Source: CCMP332 sp040218795
Lineage (GTDB): Bacteria > Bacteroidota > Bacteroidia > Cytophagales > CCMP332
Direction: 5' to 3'
Assembly (NCBI GenBank): GCA_040218795.1
Contig: JAVJQT010000009.1
Coordinates: 62,001-126,000, forward strand
DNA: 64,000 nucleotides
This document shows, piece by piece, positions 9,257-17,846 of the stretch. Made by a program: the position numbers and the translations under genes. How positions within the stretch are numbered: position 1 is the first letter of the stretch; each line of letters starts with the position of its first letter. Below the pieces are notes generated by a model. That model saw only the letters and a program-made list of their open reading frames with translations. It was not told the DNA's origin and ran no database searches.

Positions 9257-9585
9257 TTGGATATTGACCCGTCAGAATTAATACTATCAAAAAGCTCAAC
9301 AAATATTTTTTTAGCTTCCTTCCAAAATTTGTCATCTATTGAGTAAGACACAGTATTACCGATGATTGTGCCTTTAATAAGACCAGCCATTTTAAGGTCA
9401 CGTAAATGTTGAGAAACTGTTGGTTTTGCTAATCCTAGATGGGTAACCAAATCTCCATTGGTACAATAACCCAGATCTGCCATATATTGCACAATTGCAA
9501 TCCTTGCAGGATGGGAAAAAACGCGAGCCAATTGAGCTAATTCGTTCTGCTCAAAATCAAAAAGATCTGTCCTACTAATGCCCAT
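9253..9585 (-). CDS. ArsR family winged-helix transcriptional regulator
   Basis: 110 residues. The winged-helix DNA-binding domain is complete: LARVFSHPARIAIVQYMADL, then the recognition-helix region LGLAKPTVSQHLRDLKMAGL, then the wing GTIIGNTVSYSID. No Cys pair of the ELCVCDL type is present in the recognition helix, so it is not an obvious arsenic or metal sensor. It probably responds to another signal, or acts as a plain repressor. Upstream (53 bp) on the same strand lies the His/Cys-rich small gene at 9638-10117. The stop codon overlaps that of the convergent peroxidase gene. Confidence 0.88.
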   Translation of the reverse strand: MGISRTDLFDFEQNELAQLARVFSHPARIAIVQYMADLGYCTNGDLVTHLGLAKPTVSQHLRDLKMAGLIKGTIIGNTVSYSIDDKFWKEAKKIFVELFDSINSDGSISN

Positions 9586-9637
9586 TTAAAAATTGTGTGA
9601 TTCCAATGTTAAGAAATATTTAAGACGTGAAAAAAAA

Positions 9638-10117
9638 TTAATTAGCAAAAAAATCATTTTGCTCAATGAAAGACTCTATTTCCGGTGCTTTTGCAGAACG
9701 TAAAAATTCCATTTCGAGCAATTTCGCCCATGAATTTAAATAGGTCGCCACATGAATTTTATTATTTCTTTCGGGATATCGCATGTGCTCAGGCATTAAA
9801 TCCAATACTTTTGGATCACTAAGTCTTTCAAGATTCATCATATCTTCAATACTCAGTCCTTTACCCAGTAATTCTGAAATCAGCAGATCAATTGGCATAC
9901 GGCTGCTTTCGCAATAATCTTCACATTGATCGTTCCAGTCGCCACTTCTTTGCATGGCAATCCTGTGAATTTCACCCGGATTCAAATTGGTGAGTTCCTG
10001 AGCCAGATGTCCGCAATTGCAATGGCCCATATGGCCCCATTGATAATTTTCTTCTTTTTCAATTCTGTCTGCTGCTCGTCTCATCGCAGCTATTAATTCC
10101 GGATTTGCCTTTGCCAT
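9638..10117 (-). CDS. conserved hypothetical protein, His/Cys-rich N-terminal half
   Basis: 159 residues, not recognised. The N-terminal part is helical (ELIAAMRRAADRIEKEENY) and leads into a dense His/Cys cluster, WGHMGHCNCGHLAQ, followed by another pair in DQCEDYCES. The spacing (HxxHCxCxH, then CxxxC) suggests metal binding or a redox site, though no known finger pattern fits. The C-terminal half is helical with LLISELLGKGLSIEDMMN and NSWAKLLEMEF. No signal peptide, so cytoplasmic. It lies upstream of an ArsR regulator on the same strand and divergent from the BNR-repeat gene. Function not assigned. Confidence 0.7.
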   Translation of the reverse strand: MAKANPELIAAMRRAADRIEKEENYQWGHMGHCNCGHLAQELTNLNPGEIHRIAMQRSGDWNDQCEDYCESSRMPIDLLISELLGKGLSIEDMMNLERLSDPKVLDLMPEHMRYPERNNKIHVATYLNSWAKLLEMEFLRSAKAPEIESFIEQNDFFAN

Positions 10118-10213
10118 GTCCTTTTATTTTTGTAACAATAATTCGCTCAAGAGGTTTTATTTTTATAAAATATAGCTGACCACAAATAGTGATATTGCCA
10201 ATAATTTCAAAAC

Positions 10214-10246
10214 TTGTAATTTTTTATTATTCCGAACTTATCTTTG
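10214..10246 (+). promoter_or_regulatory. Bacteroidota-type promoter upstream of the BNR-repeat protein gene
   Basis: TTG at 10214-10216 and TATCTTTG at 10239-10246 match the Bacteroidota sigma-A pattern TTG, 17-23 nt, TAnnTTTG (spacer here 22 nt). The start codon at 10281 lies about 34 nt downstream of the -7 element. Based on pattern only. Confidence 0.5.
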
Positions 10247-10280
10247 ATAAATCTTCTTTTAAAAATACTGATTAACAATT

Positions 10281-12998
10281 ATGATTAAAACACACAAGTA
10301 TTTACTCCAGTCGGCCTTGGTTTTTGCTTTCATTTTTTTGCATTGCGCTGTATCCGCGCAATCTAAAATGCAGGAATCAAATTTTTCTAAATTAGAAAAG
10401 GAATACGATCAATTCAGAAATCAAAACGATCTGGATAATGTCAAAGCTTGGAAATGGCAGGCGCGATGGCTTGACTTTCAATCGAAGCGATTAAATCCCG
10501 ATGGCAGCATGAGCAATCCCGATATTTTTCTTCAGGAGGCTGTTAATGTAAGTCAAATAAAGAAAAATTCAAGCGCTCAAAAATCAAGTAATTGGTCACC
10601 TGTAGGCCCCAACTTTTTATACCCTTCTAATTTTCCAGACCGACAACACGGAATGGGAAGAATCAATACCATTGCCTTCCATCCATCGGATTCAAATATA
10701 TTCTGGGTCGGAGTTGCACAAGGCGGTGTATGGAAAACCATAGATGGCGGACAAAACTGGAATCCAATTTCAGATAATTTGCCCATTATGAGAATCAGTG
10801 ACATTGCCGTTGATCCTGTAAATCCCAATATTTTGTATGTAAGTGTCGGCGATTACGCCTATATCGGGGTAGCTCTGGATACCGACGATCGCAAGCGTCA
10901 CACGCATTACGGCATGGGTGTTTACAAGACAACGGATGGAGGAAATACCTGGGCCCCAACCGGATTGACCTTCAATCAAACACAATTGGATGTTTCTTTG
11001 ACAAGAAGAGTGCTAATCGATCCGAATAATACTCAAAATTTGCTTGCTGGAGGTGTCAATGGTATCTACCGATCGACCGATGCCGGTGCCAACTGGACGC
11101 AAATTAATGATTCCCTGATCTGGGATTTGGTTCAGGATCCTGTAAACCCCAATGTCATTTATGCAGCCACAGGCTATTTAGCCAATAGAAATATCGGAAC
11201 GGCGGGAATTATAAAATCTGTTGACTTTGGCCAAAGCTGGAGCATTTTGAATACCGGAATCCCCGGGAAAAATGCGGTTCAAAGGATTAAACTGGCCATT
11301 GCACCGAGTGATAACAATGCCATTTATGCACTTGCATGTGGAATGAGCAGAGGCTATTATGCACTGTATTTTTCAGATGATGCCGGTGCTACCTGGAATC
11401 AACAATCCAACAGTTCAAATGCACCAAATATCTTGCACTGGGGTAGTGGAAGCGGATCGGGTGGCCAGGGTACTTATGATCTTTCCCTCCTTGTTGATGC
11501 AGGAAATAAATTTAGAATTATGACCGGCGGCATTAATATCTGGGGTTCAGACGATGCCGGTGGAAGTTGGAAAGGAGCCAGTTACTGGCTCGGTTATTAC
11601 GGTTCTAGCGTGCATGCCGATCATCATTTCTTTGCCTACAACCCTTTGAACCAAGCCTATTATATGTGTCATGACGGTGGGCTGTCAAAAACCTATCAGG
11701 TGGGCTTTGAAACATGGACCAATATTAATAACGGTGCCACATGGCCAACCGTATGGACCGATTTGAGCGATATGCAGATCACTTCCTATTACCGCGTCGG
11801 CCTAAGTATCGCCAATCCGGGTTATTTGGTGGCCGGATCTCAGGATAATTCTACTACCGTAAAGACACCGGGTTCCTGGTTAAATGTAATCGGTGGCGAC
11901 GGCATGGATTGTGCCATGGATCCCATAAATCCGGATATCATTTACGGATCTTCCCAATATGGAAATTTCTATCGTTCCGATGACGGGGGGCAAAATTTTA
12001 ATTATATAAGCAGTACGCCTTCGAACAGCGATGAAGGCGGTTGGACCACTCCTATAGAGGTTAACATCAGTAATCCGACCAACTTATATTTGGGCTACGG
12101 AGATTTATGGAAAAGTACAGACAGAGGAGACAACTGGACTTCCATTTCCAACTTTCCAAATATGAGCGGCTCCAACGTTGCACCTCCCATCTCAGATTTT
12201 GATCTTGATTTTCCTAATGACAATAAAATATATGTGGCTTCCAGGTTGTATTTTTCTAGAAGTACGCTCAGTAAATTTTGGGTATCAACCAATGGAGGAT
12301 CCAATTGGAATAATAGAACGAATGGATTACCTGATAGCCTTTTCTTTACTAGCGTAGAATGTGCACGTGGTAGCAGTGATGCTGTTTATGTAACGCTTGG
12401 TGGTTTTGAAGACGGAGAAAAAGTCTACGTAACTACAAACGATGGCATGAATTGGCAAAACATTTCCTACAATCTGCCAAACGTTCCTGTGAATGTCATT
12501 GTGCATCAGGAATCATCACCTTTAAATACAATTTATGTTGGAACAGATGTCGGGGTGTACTATTCCAATGATACGCTGGGAAGCTGGGAATTATTCAGTA
12601 CTAACCTTCCCAATGTAATTGTCAGCGATCTTGAGATTGATTATATAAATCAAAAATTATATGCAGCAACATTTGGAAGAGGTATTTGGCTGAGCGATCT
12701 GGCAAGTCAATCACCTGTGGCACTGGAAGCTAAGGCATTGTTAAATTCTTTGGAAATTAAAGCCTATCCAAATCCAAACTCAGGAGATTTTACATTGAAA
12801 TTTAATAAGGCTTTGGAATCTGAAATTGAAATGGAAATTGTGGATGTAATGGGAAGAAAAATTCAGAATAGAATTATTCAGAAAGGAGTAAGTACGCTTC
12901 CTCTTAGTCTTGGCCAAAACGGTATAAATGGTTTATTATATCTGAGATTTAAAAAAGACAATGCATCTGAAGTGCTTAAAATCATAATCGAACCATAA
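10281..12998 (+). CDS. secreted BNR/Asp-box repeat (sortilin/VPS10-like beta-propeller) protein with T9SS sorting domain
   Basis: 905 residues. Signal peptide about 1-26 (CAVSAQ). At least eight Asp-box motifs (S/T-x-D/N-x-G-x-x-W) are seen across residues about 150-750, for example KTIDGGQNWNP, KTTDGGNTWAP, STDAGANWTQ, SDDAGATWNQ, STDRGDNWTS and VSTNGGSNWNN. They indicate a large multi-blade propeller as in sortilin or glycosidase-like exo-enzymes. No catalytic glutamate or arginine triad was identified, so an enzyme function is not claimed. The C-terminus (about 815-905) is a T9SS sorting domain beginning LEIKAYPNPNSGDFTLKF and ending VLKIIIEP. Predicted to be cell-surface or released. Promoter at 10214-10246, terminator at 13059-13089. 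Confidence 0.88.
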   Translation: MIKTHKYLLQSALVFAFIFLHCAVSAQSKMQESNFSKLEKEYDQFRNQNDLDNVKAWKWQARWLDFQSKRLNPDGSMSNPDIFLQEAVNVSQIKKNSSAQKSSNWSPVGPNFLYPSNFPDRQHGMGRINTIAFHPSDSNIFWVGVAQGGVWKTIDGGQNWNPISDNLPIMRISDIAVDPVNPNILYVSVGDYAYIGVALDTDDRKRHTHYGMGVYKTTDGGNTWAPTGLTFNQTQLDVSLTRRVLIDPNNTQNLLAGGVNGIYRSTDAGANWTQINDSLIWDLVQDPVNPNVIYAATGYLANRNIGTAGIIKSVDFGQSWSILNTGIPGKNAVQRIKLAIAPSDNNAIYALACGMSRGYYALYFSDDAGATWNQQSNSSNAPNILHWGSGSGSGGQGTYDLSLLVDAGNKFRIMTGGINIWGSDDAGGSWKGASYWLGYYGSSVHADHHFFAYNPLNQAYYMCHDGGLSKTYQVGFETWTNINNGATWPTVWTDLSDMQITSYYRVGLSIANPGYLVAGSQDNSTTVKTPGSWLNVIGGDGMDCAMDPINPDIIYGSSQYGNFYRSDDGGQNFNYISSTPSNSDEGGWTTPIEVNISNPTNLYLGYGDLWKSTDRGDNWTSISNFPNMSGSNVAPPISDFDLDFPNDNKIYVASRLYFSRSTLSKFWVSTNGGSNWNNRTNGLPDSLFFTSVECARGSSDAVYVTLGGFEDGEKVYVTTNDGMNWQNISYNLPNVPVNVIVHQESSPLNTIYVGTDVGVYYSNDTLGSWELFSTNLPNVIVSDLEIDYINQKLYAATFGRGIWLSDLASQSPVALEAKALLNSLEIKAYPNPNSGDFTLKFNKALESEIEMEIVDVMGRKIQNRIIQKGVSTLPLSLGQNGINGLLYLRFKKDNASEVLKIIIEP

Positions 12999-13058
12999 TG
13001 TCCGATTTAGAACATTTCAATTAAAAACTGAACAATAAAAATTGCATATAAATAGATT

Positions 13059-13089
13059 AAGCCTCTGAATTTCAGGGGCTTATTTTTTA
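13059..13089 (+). terminator. Rho-independent terminator after the BNR-repeat gene
   Basis: AAGCCTCTGA at 13059-13068 pairs with TCAGGGGCTT at 13072-13081 around a 3-nt loop, followed by a T-rich tract (ATTTTTTAT). It lies 60 bp after the stop codon, between the BNR gene and the FtsX-type permease. Confidence 0.75.
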
Positions 13090-13132
13090 TGGCACTTCTA
13101 TTGATACAATCCATAGAATAAATATCCTAATT

Positions 13133-15535
13133 ATGCTCAGGAATTATATACTCGTTGCAATTCGACATGTATGGAAAGATAAATTCTATACCTTCTTAAA
13201 CATTTTTGGGCTGGCCATCGGCATTACCTGTTTTATACTGATTCTCTTGTTTATCAGAGACGAATTATCTTATGAAAAAAAATTCTCAAAGCACGATAAA
13301 ACCTATCGTGTTTGCGAAATAATCGCTTCTCCCGGTGGCGGTGAAAATTCGGCCAGTGTCCCTATTCCAATGAAAAGGACACTATTAAACGATTACCCCG
13401 ATCTAATTGAAAATGCAGTTCGGCTCTTTAATTTTCAGTCTTCCAAATTTGTACTTGAGATAGAAGACGAAACCTATATAGAAAAAAAACTCTTCTTCGT
13501 CGACTCTTCCTTTTTTGAAATTTTTGATTACCCTGTTGTAAAAGGCAATCTTGACAAAGCCTTGTCAGATCCATTTAGTGTTGTACTGACAGTAGAAGCT
13601 GCAAAAAAATATTTTGGAGATCAGGATCCAATAGGAAAAGAAATGCGCGGACAGGGACAGGATCAAAGTTCTACCGTGAGAGCAGTGATCGACCCCAGCG
13701 GTATTAATACGCATCTCGATTTTAATGTATTGGTGCCAATTTACCCCGCCCTGAGAGAGTGGACTTTGGATAATTATTACTGGAATCCCGCATGGACCTA
13801 CATCGTTCTTAAAGATGGAGTTGATCCGAAAGAACTTGAGTCCCGTTTTCCTGAACTGGTTAAAAAATATTTTCCTGATCACATTATAGATGTATCTACA
13901 ATGTATTTGATGCCACTCGATGATATCCATTTAAAATCCAATCTGGATTTTGAAATGCACCCCAACAGTGATATTACCTATGTCTACATTTTTGCGGTTA
14001 TCGCTTTTCTCGTATTGGTCATTTCATGTACCAATTTTATAAACCTGGCAACAGCAAGAACGGCCAACAGATCAAAAGAAGTTGGAATGCGAAAAGTGAT
14101 GGGTGCACACAAGGGCCAATTGGTCAGTCAGTTTTTAGGCGAAACGATCTTCCAAAGTTTTGTCGCGCTATTGATCGGTATAATATTCGCCGAACTTTTG
14201 CTGAATACCTTTAACAGTTTCTCCGGTAAAAGTTTTAATCACGATTTTGTACTGGACCCTTTCATGATATTTAGTTTTATTGGAATTGGACTTATCACGG
14301 GAATAATTTCAGGTATTTACCCGGCTTTTTATTTATCGAGTTTCAGACCTTCAAAAGTTTTAAAAGGAGGTATAAGCCTGAGCATGCGAAAATTTGGATT
14401 CAGACAGGTTTTAGTCGTATTGCAATTTTCCATTTCGATAATTTTAATCATCGGTACTATCGTGGCTTTTCAGCAATTGAGATATCTGCAAAAAGCTAAT
14501 CTGGGCTTCGATGAAGAAAAAGTTTTAGTCGTTCCTTTTAACAATGGTCTTCCAATTGCCAGATGGGATGCCATGTACCAGGAGTTTGTAGATCATCCGA
14601 GTATTAGCAATATGAGCGGAACTTCTCATGTTATGGGAAGTGGTCATCAAACCGATTCTTATCGTTTTGAAGGCTCACAGGAAAATCTTCAAATCGCATT
14701 TATCAATTATTCAGAAAATTTTGCCGGCACCTTTGGAGTTGAGTTACTAGCAGGGCGAGATTTTCTCAAAGAGTTTAGAGGGGATACTTTATTTACGCCC
14801 GGCATCGTCAATGAGGCATTTGTTCAAAAACTCGGTTTAAAATCTCCGGAAGATGCCATAAATAAAAAATTATACAAAACGCAGGATAGAACTGTCAAAA
14901 TTGTTGGAGTCACAAAGAACTTTCATTTTGCTTCTTTACATCACGATGTTACTCCAATCGTTGTTGAAGGTCCAAGGGTAACACGATTTGGAATGGGCGC
15001 CAATTATTTGACTGTTCGCTTTGATGGCAAAGATTTTGAAGGTGTGAAGAGTCATACCAAAAAAGTATTGGCTGATTTTTTTCCCCATACGCCTTATGAA
15101 TATTTCTTTCTCGAAGACAATCTCGACCGTTTGTATGAAACCGAGAATATCATGAGCAAGGTTATAACGACATTTTCAATATTTGCCATTGTCGTTGCTT
15201 GTATGGGTCTCCTTGGCCTGACAGCTTTTGCCGCCGAACAAAGAACCAAAGAATTGGGCATTAGAAAAGTCTTAGGAGCAACCGAAGAAAATATCATAGT
15301 TCTACTCAGTAAAGAATTTGTTACGCTTGTCCTGGTGGCCGTTGCTATTTCAATCCCAATATCCTGGTATGGATTAAACGCATGGCTTAATGATTTTGCC
15401 TATCGCGTAGACATACAATGGTGGATATTTCCAATAGCCGGATTGGTGGCGCTAATGGTGGCCATTACAACTGTAGGTATTCAGGCCTATAAAGCCGCTA
15501 CACTGAATCCTATCGATAGCATTTCCTATGAGTAA
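13133..15535 (+). CDS. ABC transporter permease, MacB/FtsX-like
   Basis: 800 residues. A first transmembrane helix near 20-42 (FLNIFGLAIGITCFILILLF) is followed by a periplasmic MacB-type core domain (about 43-275). A first FtsX domain of three helices comes next, beginning IFAVIAFLVLVISCTNFINLATAR with the hallmark RSKEVGMRKVMGA. A second periplasmic segment and a second FtsX domain follow (TTFSIFAIVVACMGLLGLTAFA, RTKELGIRKVLGA). This duplicated architecture is the large family of Bacteroidota antimicrobial-peptide or lipoprotein type exporters. No ATPase subunit lies next to it, so it must pair with one encoded elsewhere. Substrate unknown. Confidence 0.9.
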   Translation: MLRNYILVAIRHVWKDKFYTFLNIFGLAIGITCFILILLFIRDELSYEKKFSKHDKTYRVCEIIASPGGGENSASVPIPMKRTLLNDYPDLIENAVRLFNFQSSKFVLEIEDETYIEKKLFFVDSSFFEIFDYPVVKGNLDKALSDPFSVVLTVEAAKKYFGDQDPIGKEMRGQGQDQSSTVRAVIDPSGINTHLDFNVLVPIYPALREWTLDNYYWNPAWTYIVLKDGVDPKELESRFPELVKKYFPDHIIDVSTMYLMPLDDIHLKSNLDFEMHPNSDITYVYIFAVIAFLVLVISCTNFINLATARTANRSKEVGMRKVMGAHKGQLVSQFLGETIFQSFVALLIGIIFAELLLNTFNSFSGKSFNHDFVLDPFMIFSFIGIGLITGIISGIYPAFYLSSFRPSKVLKGGISLSMRKFGFRQVLVVLQFSISIILIIGTIVAFQQLRYLQKANLGFDEEKVLVVPFNNGLPIARWDAMYQEFVDHPSISNMSGTSHVMGSGHQTDSYRFEGSQENLQIAFINYSENFAGTFGVELLAGRDFLKEFRGDTLFTPGIVNEAFVQKLGLKSPEDAINKKLYKTQDRTVKIVGVTKNFHFASLHHDVTPIVVEGPRVTRFGMGANYLTVRFDGKDFEGVKSHTKKVLADFFPHTPYEYFFLEDNLDRLYETENIMSKVITTFSIFAIVVACMGLLGLTAFAAEQRTKELGIRKVLGATEENIIVLLSKEFVTLVLVAVAISIPISWYGLNAWLNDFAYRVDIQWWIFPIAGLVALMVAITTVGIQAYKAATLNPIDSISYE

Positions 15536-15611
15536 AAATTTTTAGTTTTCTGAATTGATGGCATATTGCTAATTGCTATTAACTTGCGATTTCAAATCAA
15601 TAGACAATGTA

Positions 15612-16463
15612 ATGCGCGACAAGCTGTTTTTCAGATATTTCACCTACCTGGATAATCTGTTTAGAAAAATAGACAGAAAACACATACGCAGAACCAGAAA
15701 TATTCAATTTATACCCGGTTTTCCAAATCGGCGGGGAGGTAAATTATCCTATGCGGAATGGGCCCATGTCATCGGAATATTTCAGACACTTTTTTATCAT
15801 ATTATACCTAAAAAAAGTGGGAATCAGGTATTGGATATTGGCTGTGGAACCGGACTTTTGGGCATTGCAGTTGAGCCTTTTACAAAAGAAGGTGGCTCTT
15901 ACATTGGATTAGATGTGATGCCTTATGAGATTGAATTTAACAAAAAGCATTATAGTCAAAATAATTTCTCTTTTGTACATTTTGATCTTTCTAACCCCTC
16001 ATATGTCACTACGCAAAGCGATGAACTTAAACCCTGGCCGGTAGAATCCAATAGCAAAGACTTGATTTGCGCACTTTCGGTTTGGACCCATTTAAGAGAA
16101 GAAGATTCCTTATTCTATTTTAAAGAAGTTCAGCGTGTTTTAAAACCCGGTGGAAAAGCCATGATATCCTTCTTCTATCTGGATGATGAATACAAAAAAT
16201 CTCTAAACATTAGAGAGAATAAAACAGGTAGATATCACGCATCAGGGCAGAAAAAATGGATTTTTGATAAGGCCGCTTACGATTCAAAAAATTGGTTTTG
16301 CCCGGAATGGGTTGATACGCCTGAAGATGCAATTGGAATCAATAAGGAAGCTTTCCAAAAGTTATTATCTACTTCGGGATTAAAGTTAAATAAGTACTAT
16401 CCCGGCAACTGGAAGGAAATTCCGGGGCTATATTTCCAGGATGTCCTGGTTTTTGAAAAATAA
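15612..16463 (+). CDS. class I SAM-dependent methyltransferase
   Basis: 283 residues from the ATG at 15612; an upstream in-frame TTG at 15573 would add 13 residues and looks less likely. Motif I is clear (QVLDIGCGTGLLGIAV), with acidic motif II in YIGLDVMP, then motif-IV-like LICALSVWTHLREED and the VQRVLKPGGKAMISFFY segment. These place it in the methyltransferase 11/25-like superfamily. No substrate-specific domain is recognised. It is probably a small-molecule or lipid methyltransferase. It ends 5 bp from the convergent redoxin gene. Confidence 0.85.
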   Translation: MRDKLFFRYFTYLDNLFRKIDRKHIRRTRNIQFIPGFPNRRGGKLSYAEWAHVIGIFQTLFYHIIPKKSGNQVLDIGCGTGLLGIAVEPFTKEGGSYIGLDVMPYEIEFNKKHYSQNNFSFVHFDLSNPSYVTTQSDELKPWPVESNSKDLICALSVWTHLREEDSLFYFKEVQRVLKPGGKAMISFFYLDDEYKKSLNIRENKTGRYHASGQKKWIFDKAAYDSKNWFCPEWVDTPEDAIGINKEAFQKLLSTSGLKLNKYYPGNWKEIPGLYFQDVLVFEK

Positions 16464-16468
16464 ATCTT

Positions 16469-16966
16469 CTATTCGCAACATGCAATTTCCCAGTAATTGG
16501 GGCGGTCCGCAGCCGAATCATGTATAAATTGATCGATGATCTTTTCATTTTCGAGGAGAAAGATTCCCGGCATTTGAAAGCCGTTGCCTTTTAGCCAGCC
16601 AATGCCATGTCCTTTGATGACACCGGCGGTTAATCCTCTCCACCATACCTTCATTCCAAATAGCTGACTGACGGTACCCTGCTCTAAACCCCAGGCAGTG
16701 TACAAATCCATTTCAGGATTGCTTATTCTTGGTAGATCATCCAAACCGTATTCAGAAAGTACATTTTTTGCCTCATCCTCCCCTACCATATGCACCAGCA
16801 CAATCATGACTCCTTTTTGCTCAATGCTTTTTCTAAGTTTTGATATATCGGATAACATTTCTCGGCAAAATGTACATCCGAAATGTCTTAAAAATACCAA
16901 CATCACACGTGAGTCATGTGAATATTCATAAATAGATATTCCTTTATTGCTTTTAGCGTCTTGCAT
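16469..16966 (-). CDS. peroxiredoxin-like (SelL-related/AhpC-TSA) redox protein
   Basis: 165 residues, thioredoxin fold. Active-site pair C31-T-F-C34 lies in LRHFGCTFCREMLSD, the pattern of the SelL-related/PRX-like group in which a CxxC replaces the usual peroxiredoxin TxxC. Further family features are LYTAWGLEQGTVSQLFG and PGIFLLENEKIID. The end carries a second Cys pair (IACCE). Its start overlaps the upstream membrane-protein gene by 14 bp, and all three genes of this minus-strand group overlap, so they are probably one operon. The divergent partner is a photolyase gene, so a link to photo-oxidative stress is plausible but inferred. Confidence 0.8.
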   Translation of the reverse strand: MQDAKSNKGISIYEYSHDSRVMLVFLRHFGCTFCREMLSDISKLRKSIEQKGVMIVLVHMVGEDEAKNVLSEYGLDDLPRISNPEMDLYTAWGLEQGTVSQLFGMKVWWRGLTAGVIKGHGIGWLKGNGFQMPGIFLLENEKIIDQFIHDSAADRPNYWEIACCE

Positions 16967-17363
16967 AACTTATCTGATTTTTTGATGCTTTGTAAGCTTC
17001 ATACAACAAAATTCCAAAGGGCAGCCACCATATTATATCGTTAAACATTATAATAAGTCCCCATTTAAAAGGAAATACCTCTTGGGCTAAATACCAGGCA
17101 AAACCTATCGGTCCAAATAGCTTGCCCAGAAAGCCGACTAATACAATTGGCCAATGCCGCTTGGGGTCGCCGGCTGCTATCCAATACCCCAATCCATATA
17201 CACCTACAATCATTCCAACGCATTGCCAGATCATAGGATAAAGCGGAAGTTCCATTCCCGCCATTTCAAAAAATAAATTGGGGAATATAATTGTGACCAA
17301 TCCAAAAAGCATATTGTAAATTCCCGCTATTCTTAAAATGAATTTTCCTTGTGTTTCCGTCAT
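16953..17363 (-). CDS. small multi-pass membrane protein
   Basis: 136 residues from the ATG at 17363 (MTETQGKFILRIAGIYNMLF). A longer in-frame opening upstream overlaps the neighbouring gene and is rejected. The start overlaps the upstream stop as ATGA (17360-17363), a strong sign of translational coupling. Four hydrophobic segments are seen: LRIAGIYNMLFGLVTIIF, MIWQCVGMIVGVYGLGYWIA, WPIVLVGFLGKLFGPIGFAW and WGLIIMFNDIIWWLPFGIL. The last, with its WW and Asp, resembles proteins often found with photolyase or alkyl-hydroperoxide-reductase-like genes. Function not known. Confidence 0.78.
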   Translation of the reverse strand: MTETQGKFILRIAGIYNMLFGLVTIIFPNLFFEMAGMELPLYPMIWQCVGMIVGVYGLGYWIAAGDPKRHWPIVLVGFLGKLFGPIGFAWYLAQEVFPFKWGLIIMFNDIIWWLPFGILLYEAYKASKNQISYARR

Positions 17364-17794
17364 GCTGAAAGAGTAAATACCCAAAAAAGAAGGATAATGC
17401 GTATGGTCCAAAGAATAGTTCTTATCCAATTGGTCTTGATCAATTTTCTTATATCCGGTTCTGTTTTTGTTCTGCTGAGTTTGGTATGTAAAGGAACCTG
17501 AAGAAAAAAAGTACTTATCCAAATCCCAGTCAATAGTATCAGATTTAACCAGAAATAAGGCAATTCATGGGAAGAAGCCATAATTATTAATACCACAGCA
17601 GTGCCAAGCTCTAATAGCATTGCGGGCATAATTAAAAAAGAACTTAGTCTGACATGTTCTTTTTCATAGCTGGCAAAATTTTTCTCCTCTACCAAAGCAA
17701 ATAGTGGATAATGTATAATTTGAACAAACCAAATGACCCCGAACATTAGGGCTGTGCTCAAAAGGTGAATAAAAAGGCTTAAGGTATATACCAT
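17360..17794 (-). CDS. integral membrane protein of unknown function
   Basis: 144 residues with about four transmembrane segments (LFIHLLSTALMFGVIWFVQI, FLIMPAMLLELGTAVVLIIM, YFWLNLILLTGIWISTFFLQ, IRTILWTIRIILLFWVF). Several His residues sit at the ends of helices (IHLLS, IIHYPLF, VPLHTKL), which may bind heme or metal (inference). It is the first gene of a three-gene overlapping minus-strand operon with another membrane protein and a peroxiredoxin-like protein. Its start lies 52 bp from the divergent photolyase start, so the two directions likely share a control region. Not recognised as a named family with confidence. Confidence 0.75.
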   Translation of the reverse strand: MVYTLSLFIHLLSTALMFGVIWFVQIIHYPLFALVEEKNFASYEKEHVRLSSFLIMPAMLLELGTAVVLIIMASSHELPYFWLNLILLTGIWISTFFLQVPLHTKLSRTKTEPDIRKLIKTNWIRTILWTIRIILLFWVFTLSA

Positions 17795-17846
17795 ACAAAT
17801 TCAAAAACATGAACGCCCGGTAATTGTTTATCAATAAATTAAAAAT

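Noticed and set aside
17364..17522. N-terminal extension of the membrane protein at 16953-17363
   Set aside because: It lies entirely inside the upstream gene in another frame and lacks membrane-protein character; the ATGA overlap marks the true start.
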